Shown in pieces: positions 1 to 6,178 of a DNA stretch of 6,596 nt. The first letter of the stretch is position 1; every line of letters starts with the position of its first letter. Where the stretch lies: NCBI GenBank assembly GCA_018399395.1, contig JAGYOI010000076.1, positions 1 through 6,596 on the forward strand. The letters are read 5' to 3'. The stretch is from Prolixibacteraceae bacterium. GTDB taxonomy: Bacteria > Bacteroidota > Bacteroidia > Bacteroidales > Prolixibacteraceae. A model generated the notes under the pieces. That model was not told the origin of the DNA, did no database searches, and saw nothing but the letters and a program-made list of their open reading frames with translations. A program made the position numbers and the translations under genes.

Positions 1-12
1 ATACCTCTTCAT
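1..12 (-). CDS. Probable start of the next operon gene (only four codons visible)
   Basis: Two bases after the maltose phosphorylase stop codon, the minus strand shows ATG AAG AGG TAT (Met-Lys-Arg-Tyr) before the window ends. The junction from the preceding stop through these codons, TAAAAATGAAGA, is identical over 12 bases to the junction between the transporter stop and the beta-phosphoglucomutase start further up the same operon. That makes a real translational start plausible. Nothing about the product can be read from four residues. In related Bacteroidota loci the following gene is often a GH13 or other alpha-glucan hydrolase, but that is expectation only. Confidence 0.45.
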
Positions 13-14
13 TT

Positions 15-2324
15 TTATAATTTAATCGTTACTGTCGAATGTTCTTTTATAACCTCGTCTTTATCAAAAACACATATTTCAGTTTGTTGTTCCGAAAGGT
101 TAGTTATAAATATTTCAGATTGACGAACATCTACTTTGAAGTTACAATTTCTGAAATTAATTCTAAAAGTATATCCTTTCCACCCATCAGGTAATATGGG
201 GTTAAAAAATATTTTCCCATTGCGGACCCGCATGCCTCCAAGCCCCATTACAAATGACATCCAGGTGCCGCCCATACTGGTAATGTGCAGCCCGTCGGCC
301 GTATCGCTGTTATAATCGTCGAGGTCGAGGCGGGCAGTTCGCAAATACATTTCGTAGGCCTTTTCAGGGCGGCCAATCGAAGCGGCCAAAATAGAATGCA
401 CACAGGGAGAAAGCGACGATTCGTGCACGGTTAGCGGCTCGTAAAAGTCGAAATGCCGCTCGATGTCGGTTTTTTCGTAATCGTCGGCGAACCAAAACAG
501 GCTTTGCAGCACATCGGCCTGCTTAATGTAGGGCGAACGCAATATGCGGTCCCACGACCAATTATGGCTAATGGGGCGTTCGTCAGGCTCAATGGTTTCA
601 GCCGGTTCTAAGTCCTTGTCCATAAATCCATCCTGTTGAAGATAGATGTCCCGTTCTTCATCATAAGGGAAATACATTTTTTCGATAATTTCACGCCAGC
701 GGGCAGTTTCTTCCACTTCGTTAAAACCGGTTTTCAGACAAGCTTCGGCATATATTTCGGGGTGTTCCTTTTTGACAAAATCGATGGCTTCGAGGGTGTA
801 CTTTAATGTCCAAACGGCCATATTGTTGGTATGCCAATTATTGTTCACATTGTTTTCGTACTCGTTAGGCCCGGTAACGCCCAGCATAACATATTTTTGT
901 TTTTGCCCCGACCAGTTTACCCGCTGTGCCCAGAAACGTGATATTGCCAAAAGCACTTCAAAACCATAGGGTGCCAGGTAATCTTTATCGCCGGTGTAAT
1001 TAATGTAATTGCGGATAGCATTGGCAATAGCACCGTTGCGGTGAATTTCCTCGAAAGTAATTTCCCACTCGTTGTGGCACTCTTCCCCATTAATAGTCAC
1101 CATGGGGTAAAGTGCAGCGCCATTTTTAAAGCCCAGCTTTTCGGCATTCTCGATGGCTTTCTGTAAATGTTTATAGCGATATACCAACAAGTTACGCGAC
1201 ACCTTTTGCGGTGTTGTTGAAAGGAAAAAAGGCAGGCAGTACGCCTCGGTATCCCAGTAAGTGGTACCCCCGTACTTCTCGCCGGTAAAACCTTTGGGTC
1301 CTACATTAAGGCGCTCGTCGTCGCCGGTATATGTTTGGTTAAGCTGAAATATATTGAAACGGATGCCCTGTTGGGCAGCCACATCACCTTCAATCTTAAT
1401 ATCGCTCAATTCCCACTTTTTAGCCCATGCATCGCGATGCTCATTTAACAGCACATCAAAACCTTCATCGAAAGCTTCGTTCAGCGTTTCTTTTGCATCG
1501 CTCATCAGTCGTGTTGGAGCGTGGTACATCGATGAAGCATTTACCCCGTACTTGCAGAGTGTGATTTTATGTCCCTTTTTTGCATTTACGGTGAAAGAAG
1601 ATTCGATATATTTTTCGCGACTTTCGTTTGTTATATGCACGGCATGCTCTTTATCATCTGCAATCACATTATACTTCATGCCGGAGCAAACCAAAAATTT
1701 TGTTTTTTTAGTGTAAGCGGTCAGGTAACCTTCGTTGCCCATATTCTCAATATTCTCGCCTATCCAAAACTTTTCATCGTAATTTGAATCTTCATTTTTT
1801 ATATCGAAATCAACATAAGGTGTGAAAGTAATCTTCCCGTCGAAGTTAAGCGGTTCAACCGTGTATTTTATGGCACCAACTTCGGGCCTTACAATACTCA
1901 GGAAACGCTTAGAAGACACCTTTACTTTCTTCCCGTTGAGAAATGAAGCGATAAACTCGCGGCACAAAACTGCTTCTTTCATATTCACCGTCCGGGTAAA
2001 CGATTCAATATTCATTTTAGCCAGATCGAGTTCTTCCCCATCAACATTTACGTTGATACCAATCCAATTGGCTGCGTTCAAAATTTTAGCAAAGTACTCG
2101 GGGTAGCCATTCTTCCACCACCCTACGCGGGTTTTGTCGGGATAATAAATACCGGCCAGGTAATTACCCTGCAACGATGAACCCGAGTACTGCTCTTCAA
2201 AGTTTCCACGCCCGCCTTTGCGCCCGTTTCCCAAACTGAAAATACTTTCCGATATCCGATTAAATTCGGGATGAAACCCCTCTTCAATTATCTTCCAGTC
2301 GTCGTGTTTTATAAAGTTCTTCAT
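15..2324 (-). CDS. GH65 maltose phosphorylase, cytoplasmic
   Basis: Inverting glycoside phosphorylase of family GH65, predicted to convert maltose plus phosphate to glucose and beta-D-glucose 1-phosphate. The 769 residues fit the usual family length (about 750-790), and no signal peptide is seen, so it acts in the cytoplasm. The layout is an N-terminal beta-sandwich domain (about 12-270), a linker, an (alpha/alpha)6 catalytic barrel (about 320-690, with WDTE at 357-360) and a small C-terminal beta domain (about 692-745). The general acid is expected at Glu488 in TGPNEYENNVNNNW (484-497). The acceptor loop HNEWEITFE (417-425) has the length and sequence I remember for the specificity loop of lactobacillar maltose phosphorylases (His413-Glu421), which differs in kojibiose and trehalose phosphorylases. 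Phosphate-site segments KQADV (601-605) and HESSLS (634-639) are present. It follows beta-phosphoglucomutase by 26 bp, the enzyme that uses its product. No truncation or frameshift is seen. Family is certain; maltose specificity is very likely. Confidence 0.95.
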   Translation of the reverse strand: MKNFIKHDDWKIIEEGFHPEFNRISESIFSLGNGRKGGRGNFEEQYSGSSLQGNYLAGIYYPDKTRVGWWKNGYPEYFAKILNAANWIGINVNVDGEELDLAKMNIESFTRTVNMKEAVLCREFIASFLNGKKVKVSSKRFLSIVRPEVGAIKYTVEPLNFDGKITFTPYVDFDIKNEDSNYDEKFWIGENIENMGNEGYLTAYTKKTKFLVCSGMKYNVIADDKEHAVHITNESREKYIESSFTVNAKKGHKITLCKYGVNASSMYHAPTRLMSDAKETLNEAFDEGFDVLLNEHRDAWAKKWELSDIKIEGDVAAQQGIRFNIFQLNQTYTGDDERLNVGPKGFTGEKYGGTTYWDTEAYCLPFFLSTTPQKVSRNLLVYRYKHLQKAIENAEKLGFKNGAALYPMVTINGEECHNEWEITFEEIHRNGAIANAIRNYINYTGDKDYLAPYGFEVLLAISRFWAQRVNWSGQKQKYVMLGVTGPNEYENNVNNNWHTNNMAVWTLKYTLEAIDFVKKEHPEIYAEACLKTGFNEVEETARWREIIEKMYFPYDEERDIYLQQDGFMDKDLEPAETIEPDERPISHNWSWDRILRSPYIKQADVLQSLFWFADDYEKTDIERHFDFYEPLTVHESSLSPCVHSILAASIGRPEKAYEMYLRTARLDLDDYNSDTADGLHITSMGGTWMSFVMGLGGMRVRNGKIFFNPILPDGWKGYTFRINFRNCNFKVDVRQSEIFITNLSEQQTEICVFDKDEVIKEHSTVTIKL

Positions 2325-2350
2325 CTTTTTCTGTTTTCTAACTAAGCAAA

Positions 2351-2998
2351 TTAAAGCAACAACAGCTTTTCAAGGTTGAATTTTCCGAATCCGGGAATTA
2401 CCATATCAGCTTCCCTCAAAACTTTACTGTCACCTATTCCTATACATTTCATTTTACCGTTTACAGCAGCCTTTATCCCGGCCACTGCATCTTCAAAAAC
2501 CACACATTCACTTGCACCTGCATTTAAAGCTTCAGCACCTTTCAGAAAAACCTCAGGATGGGGTTTTGCGTGACTCACATTGTTCCCGTCAATTATGGCA
2601 TCGAAATATCTCCCGAGTTGAAGCCGATCAATAATCAGCGGCGCATTTTTGCTGGCCGACCCAATGGCTGTTTTTATACCTGCATCTTTAATCTCGTTTA
2701 AAAAATCGAGTACCCCAGGCAATATCTCATCAGGGTTCATTTTTTTGATTAATGAAACGTAACGTTCATTTTTCGATTCGGCCATCTTTTCCTTTTCTTC
2801 TTTAGTAGCCGCTATGCCTCCAATTCCGAGAAGGATATCGAGCGATGCCATACGGCTTACACCTTTGAGCCTTTCGTTATGTTCTTCCGTAAACTCAAAA
2901 CCTAAATCGGCAGCCAACTCTTTCCATGCCAGGAAATGATATTTTGCAGTATCGACAATCACGCCGTCGAGATCGAATAAACAAGCTTTTATCTTCAT
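2351..2998 (-). CDS. pgmB: Beta-phosphoglucomutase (HAD superfamily)
   Basis: Cytoplasmic enzyme interconverting beta-D-glucose 1-phosphate and glucose 6-phosphate through a phospho-aspartyl enzyme and beta-glucose 1,6-bisphosphate. The 215 residues match the family (Lactococcus lactis enzyme, about 221). HAD motif I is FDLDGVIVDT (8-17), giving nucleophile Asp9 and acid/base Asp11. His21 and the cap-domain signature LKGVSR (44-49, Arg49) are those that separate beta-phosphoglucomutases from other HAD phosphatases. Motif II is GSASKN (113-118), motif III is Lys145-Pro146, and the Mg2+ ligands are Glu169-Asp170. These align almost residue for residue with the L. lactis enzyme as I remember it. 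The ATG lies only 2 bp after the transporter stop codon, so translation is probably coupled. It takes the beta-anomer made by the inverting phosphorylase encoded next in the operon, feeding glycolysis without spending ATP on that glucose unit. No missing catalytic residue is seen. Confidence 0.95.
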   Translation of the reverse strand: MKIKACLFDLDGVIVDTAKYHFLAWKELAADLGFEFTEEHNERLKGVSRMASLDILLGIGGIAATKEEKEKMAESKNERYVSLIKKMNPDEILPGVLDFLNEIKDAGIKTAIGSASKNAPLIIDRLQLGRYFDAIIDGNNVSHAKPHPEVFLKGAEALNAGASECVVFEDAVAGIKAAVNGKMKCIGIGDSKVLREADMVIPGFGKFNLEKLLLL

Positions 2999-3000
2999 TT

Positions 3001-4536
3001 TTATATTTTTTCTGATGCTGCATCATCTTTAACAAACAATACCGATATAGCTGCAATCACAAGAGAAACTCCCCCAAATACCAAAGCAAAAATTGGCCGT
3101 CCGCCAAAAACATCTTTAACCAATACACCCAGTATAGTTGCGGCAATAATTTGTGGAATAACAATAAAAAAGTTGAAAATCCCCATGTACACACCCATCT
3201 TATGCGAAGGCAATGAACCGGTTAAAATAGCATAGGGCAATGACAAAATTGAAGCCCAGGCAATACCGATACCAATCATAGGAATCCACAGATGGTCGAT
3301 ATTACTAAAAAAGTACAGGGATATTAGTCCGGCAGCTCCCAGCAAAAGACAAAGAGCATGTGTAAACTTTCGGCTTGTGTATTTTGCCAATACTGGCAAC
3401 AAAAACGCGAACAATGCAGCAACACCGCTATAGATTCCAAAAAGGACACCCACCCAGTCTGCACCTTCATTATAAAGTACTGAGTTCGTGTCGTATGTTC
3501 CCAAAATATGGCTGGTGACCCCGGCAGTTGTGTAAATCCACATCGCGAAAAGCCCCATCCATGTAAAAAACTGAACAACTGCCAGTTGCTTCATTGTGAC
3601 GGGCATTCTGAGCAAATCAGAAAAAACTTCGACCAACACGTTGGTGGATTGCCCCCTGTTCTTCAAGTATATTGAAAAGAACATCAATATACCGAACAAG
3701 GTAAGCAGACCTCCTACGATATAAAGCTCCTTTTCAAGTTTAAGAAAATAGGTGATCAGTAAAAGGACTATGCCAATGACACCAAATATTGTACCTGATT
3801 TAGCAAATAGCGGGTTTGCTACCGGAGGGTCAACCGGATCGTTATATGTGCTTTGTGAAGCATTATCTTCCCCTTCAACATCAGCTTTCTCAAATTCTCT
3901 CAATTCTTCATTAGAATACTCTTTCGTTGTTAATATGGTAACCAGTACCGAAAGGAAAAATACGGCACCACCAATATAAAAAGCCCATTTCACCGATGGT
4001 GGCACCTGCCCCTCAATCTCGGCAATATTAGAGATATTGAACCAATTGGTGAGCATATACGGTAAAGCCGAAGCAACTACGGCCCCCAGCCCAATGAAAA
4101 AGCTCTGCATGGCAAAGCCCATTGTACGTTGCTGATGTGGTAACATGTCGCCTACAAACGCCCTGAACGGCTCCATCGAGATATTTATCGAGGCATCCAT
4201 AATCCAGAGCATGCCTGCTGCAACCCACAACATCGGGGAGTTGGGCATAACAAACAAGGCCAATGAAGCGAGTATTGCACCCGCTAAAAAATATGGCCTC
4301 CTCCGCCCCAGCTTGGTCCAGGTTTTGTCACTGTAATGCCCAACAATGGGCTGAATAATTAATCCTGTAACAGGAGCAGCAATCCATAAGATTGCCAGAT
4401 TGTCGACTTCGGCTCCCAGGGTTTGAAATATACGGCTAACGTTAGCATTCTGCAGGGCAAACCCAAACTGAATACCCAAAAATCCAAAACTCATGTTCCA
4501 GATTTGCCAAAAGCTGAGACGTGGCTTTTTACTCAT
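3001..4536 (-). CDS. MFS sugar transporter, SLC45/GPH-like, probable maltose:cation symporter
   Basis: Inner-membrane major facilitator protein of 511 residues, predicted to bring maltose or short malto-oligosaccharides into the cytoplasm with a cation. The loop 2-3 signature GHYSDKTWTKLGRRRPY (66-82) and the TM4 motif D-x5-M-E-P-F-R-A-F-x2-D (114-130) resemble SLC45/GPH-type sucrose and maltose transporters. Hydrophobic segments by eye are near 12-32, 47-67, 82-97, 102-121, 140-161, 184-203, 248-267, 271-290, 315-340, 361-384, 392-410, 417-438, 448-471 and 484-503. That is fourteen, two more than the classical twelve. The extra pair follows an acidic, proline-containing cytoplasmic-type loop (205-245). 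It is the first gene of the catabolic operon, 2 bp before beta-phosphoglucomutase, with a promoter and operator in the 267-bp gap upstream. The substrate is inferred from context; a GPH-type glycoside carrier of another specificity is possible. Confidence 0.88.
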   Translation of the reverse strand: MSKKPRLSFWQIWNMSFGFLGIQFGFALQNANVSRIFQTLGAEVDNLAILWIAAPVTGLIIQPIVGHYSDKTWTKLGRRRPYFLAGAILASLALFVMPNSPMLWVAAGMLWIMDASINISMEPFRAFVGDMLPHQQRTMGFAMQSFFIGLGAVVASALPYMLTNWFNISNIAEIEGQVPPSVKWAFYIGGAVFFLSVLVTILTTKEYSNEELREFEKADVEGEDNASQSTYNDPVDPPVANPLFAKSGTIFGVIGIVLLLITYFLKLEKELYIVGGLLTLFGILMFFSIYLKNRGQSTNVLVEVFSDLLRMPVTMKQLAVVQFFTWMGLFAMWIYTTAGVTSHILGTYDTNSVLYNEGADWVGVLFGIYSGVAALFAFLLPVLAKYTSRKFTHALCLLLGAAGLISLYFFSNIDHLWIPMIGIGIAWASILSLPYAILTGSLPSHKMGVYMGIFNFFIVIPQIIAATILGVLVKDVFGGRPIFALVFGGVSLVIAAISVLFVKDDAASEKI

Positions 4537-4660
4537 TTTCCAGTATGTTTTATAAATGAATACAACAGCGTATTAACATACGCCTGACTAAGTGTAGTTT
4601 TAATCAAATGATAAGGATATTGCCAATGACAATTCCTATTAAGAAGCTCAATTACCAATT

Positions 4661-4691
4661 CAAAAGTATGAAATATAGATATAAGTTGCAA
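4661..4691 (-). promoter_or_regulatory. Bacteroidetes-type -33/-7 promoter for the transporter-pgmB-phosphorylase operon
   Basis: On the minus strand, TACTTTTG (4668-4661) is a full match to the Bacteroidetes -7 element TAnnTTTG. TTG (4691-4689) lies 20 bp upstream, as expected for the -33 element. Transcription would begin near 4655, leaving a leader of about 115-120 nt before the transporter ATG. No riboswitch-like structure was recognised in that leader. Confidence 0.6.
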
Positions 4692-4758
4692 CCCCTCACC
4701 TGCATGGAAAGCTTAATTCACGCTACTTTAAGCATGATTAAAACATCGGGGGACAGCA

Positions 4759-4774
4759 TTTCAAACGTTTGCGG
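4759..4774 (-). promoter_or_regulatory. LacI-family operator upstream of the transporter operon
   Basis: Contains the perfect 10-bp palindrome CAAACGTTTG (4762-4771) with the central CpG typical of LacI/PurR-family operators. On the minus strand it reads CCGCAAACGTTTGAAA. The CACCGCAAACG stretch (4776-4766) is identical over 11 bases to 5943-5953 in the lacI-susC intergenic region. It lies about 70 bp upstream of the -33 element called for the transporter operon and 29 bp beyond the lacI stop codon. The likely binder is the adjacent LacI-family protein. Confidence 0.7.
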
Positions 4775-4803
4775 TGTTGTTGCATAAAAAAATAAAAAAA
4801 ATT

Positions 4804-5817
4804 CTATAAAGTTGAATTACGCACAATTAATTCCGTTTCAACAACATGTTTCACCGGTTTAAAATTTTCAAGGCTATTATTTATACGATATAATAATACT
4901 TCAGCTGCCTTTTTTCCCATTTCATAGCCATTTTGGTCGATTGTTGTTAAAGGCGGATCGCTCAATACAGCATTTTGCCCGTTCCCAAAACCTGCAAGGC
5001 CAATGTCATCGGGAACCTTTATGTTATTTTTTCTAAGTACACTCAGTGCACCAAGTGCAGTAAGATCGTTCACTGCAAAAATACCGTCGGGAAGTTTGTT
5101 TGAACGAACAATACGTTCAATACTTTCTACAGCGCTTTCAAACTTATCGGCATAATAAATCAGATCCTCACTAAAAGGCAAGCCATGGTTGAAAAGGGCA
5201 TCCTGAAATCCTTTCCTCCGTTTATAACCAATCTCAAGGTTCTGAGGTGCTGCCAGATGAATAAGCTTTTTATACCCCCGGCTTATTAAGTACTCGGTAA
5301 TACTATATGCCGCTGCATAATCATCAATTACAATTTGGTCGCATGGGAAAGCATCGGAACTGCGATCGAAGAACACTACCGGTATATTGTTCTCCTGAAA
5401 AAAACTTAAGTGGCGAAAATCACGTGTTTCTTTCGACACAGAAACCAACAATCCATCTACCCGGTTCGAATACAGCATGTTGGCGTTCGATTTTTCCCGG
5501 TCGTACAATTCGTTACTTTGGCATATCATTATATTATAGCCCGAATCATAAGCTACATCCTCGATACCACTTATAACCGATGAGAAAAAGAAATGCACCG
5601 TTTCAGGAATAATCACACCGATTGTTGAACTTTTTGAATGTTTCAAACTTAAAGCAATAGCATTCGGCTGGTAATTAAGGCTCTGAGCCAGATCTTTAAC
5701 CGCTTTTTTCGTGTCATGACTAATATCGGGGTGATCTTTTAATGCTCTTGACACAGTTGATGGCGATATCCCCAATTCCCGCGCAATATCTTTTATGGTG
5801 ATTTGATTACTTCTCAT
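4804..5817 (-). CDS. LacI-family transcriptional regulator of the maltose/alpha-glucan locus
   Basis: Cytoplasmic DNA-binding regulator of 337 residues from the preferred start. An N-terminal helix-turn-helix covers ITIKDIARELGISPSTVSRAL (6-26), followed by the hinge-helix region YQPNAIALSLKH (49-60) that inserts into the minor groove at a central CpG. The rest (about 64-337) is a periplasmic-binding-protein-like effector and dimerisation domain, with landmarks FFDR (149-152), RRKGF (200-204), ND (250-251) and PPLTTI (288-293). An in-frame ATG at 5847 would add ten residues. I prefer 5817 because family members usually begin within a few residues of the helix-turn-helix. It sits between susC (divergent) and the transporter operon (same strand, 267 bp downstream), and a matching palindromic operator lies on each side. 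It therefore probably controls both arms and possibly itself. The effector is unknown; maltose, a longer maltodextrin or a phosphorylated sugar is plausible. Repressor or activator cannot be told from the protein. Confidence 0.93.
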   Translation of the reverse strand: MRSNQITIKDIARELGISPSTVSRALKDHPDISHDTKKAVKDLAQSLNYQPNAIALSLKHSKSSTIGVIIPETVHFFFSSVISGIEDVAYDSGYNIMICQSNELYDREKSNANMLYSNRVDGLLVSVSKETRDFRHLSFFQENNIPVVFFDRSSDAFPCDQIVIDDYAAAYSITEYLISRGYKKLIHLAAPQNLEIGYKRRKGFQDALFNHGLPFSEDLIYYADKFESAVESIERIVRSNKLPDGIFAVNDLTALGALSVLRKNNIKVPDDIGLAGFGNGQNAVLSDPPLTTIDQNGYEMGKKAAEVLLYRINNSLENFKPVKHVVETELIVRNSTL

Positions 5818-5922
5818 AAACTCATGTTCTGAATTTAAAGATAACAATTTTCTGAATTAAAAAGAAGTTTAAGGAGCAACATTATTATCATAATATCAGA
5901 TGCTAAAAATGTTTTAAAAAAC

Positions 5923-5942
5923 AACATGTTGAAAAACATGTT
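5923..5942. repeat. Two AACATGTT palindromes, 12 bp apart, able to form one hairpin
   Basis: The 8-bp palindrome AACATGTT occurs at 5923-5930 and again at 5935-5942, separated by GAAA. Because each unit is self-complementary, the pair can also form a perfect 8-bp stem with a GAAA tetraloop in RNA from either strand. It directly abuts the tandem operator at 5945, and the 12-bp period matches that of the operator repeat. It could be a second protein-binding site or a leader structure; function is unknown. Confidence 0.6.
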
Positions 5943-5944
5943 CA

Positions 5945-5972
5945 CCGCAAACGATTCCGCAAACGATTGCGG
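5945..5972 (+). promoter_or_regulatory. Tandem LacI-family operator upstream of susC
   Basis: CCGCAAACGATT is repeated exactly in tandem (5945-5956 and 5957-5968). The second copy continues with GCGG to give CCGCAAACGATTGCGG (5957-5972), in which seven of eight base pairs are symmetric around a central CpG. The first copy is a weaker partial palindrome (five of eight). The same motif lies upstream of the transporter operon at 4759-4774. Auto-regulation of lacI and control of susC from here are both likely. The good palindrome is followed by TCTTTTTTT, so it also resembles an intrinsic terminator on the plus strand. Confidence 0.75.
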
Positions 5973-6002
5973 TCTTTTTTTACGCTTAACCTGCTGTTTT
6001 TA

Positions 6003-6034
6003 TTGGATTTTATGCATTGGATTGTTTTATATTG
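6003..6034 (+). promoter_or_regulatory. Tentative susC promoter
   Basis: TTG (6003-6005) is followed after 22 bp by TATATTG (6028-6034), one T short of the Bacteroidetes -7 consensus TAnnTTTG. If used, transcription would start near 6041 with a leader of about 138 nt, and the tandem operator would lie some 30 bp upstream of the -33 element. A second weak candidate ends in ATCATTTG (6115-6122). Neither is strong. Confidence 0.3.
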
Positions 6035-6178
6035 CTAAAAGTTTTAATCAAAGATGACCAATAGAAAAGCCAATTACCATTTTCGAATTGTCATATTTTA
6101 ATAAAAACACAATGATCATTTGAAAAAATGAAAGAAAAAAAATGTATTACACATTACGAAACATTAAAACAAGAAAAA

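Larger units (their letters stand above)
5818..6178. promoter_or_regulatory. Divergent control region between lacI and susC
   Basis: About 360 bp of A+T-rich DNA without a convincing gene. In order it holds the lacI leader (which contains the alternative lacI ATG at 5847), a pair of AACATGTT palindromes, the tandem CCGCAAACGATT operator followed by a T-rich run, a tentative susC promoter, and the A-rich susC leader. That leader contains an alternative in-frame ATG at 6128. No strong -7 match was found for lacI on the minus strand; the best is TAATGTTG (5884-5877), which has one mismatch and no well-spaced -33. Confidence 0.75.

Noticed and set aside
772..2106. Several plus-strand open frames of 65-120 codons opposite the GH65 gene
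   Set aside because: They lie entirely antisense within a full-length, clearly recognisable enzyme gene, have no recognisable domains, and overlap each other. They are shadows of codon usage on the other strand.
3324..4336. Open frames on both strands overlapping the MFS transporter gene
   Set aside because: The transporter frame is uninterrupted with clear family motifs. The overlapping frames have no domain, no start context and low-complexity composition.
4601..4620. Alternative -7-like element TATCATTTG on the minus strand upstream of the transporter gene
   Set aside because: It fits TAnnTTTG only with an extra base, and no clearly favoured -33 TTG could be assigned. The match at 4661-4668 is exact and correctly spaced.
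4785..4833. Possible terminator at the end of lacI: stem GAATTA/TAATTC (4814-4819 with 4828-4833) followed by a T-rich run on the minus strand
   Set aside because: The stem is short, A+T-rich, lies inside the coding end and is about 12 bases from the T-run, so it is too weak to call as an intrinsic terminator.
4841..4855. ACAACATGTTTCACC inside lacI, resembling the AACATGTT-CACC sequence at 5935-5946
   Set aside because: It falls in conserved coding sequence (the HVVETEL region) and lacks the tandem partner and the adjacent CCGCAAACG element, so chance similarity is the simplest explanation.
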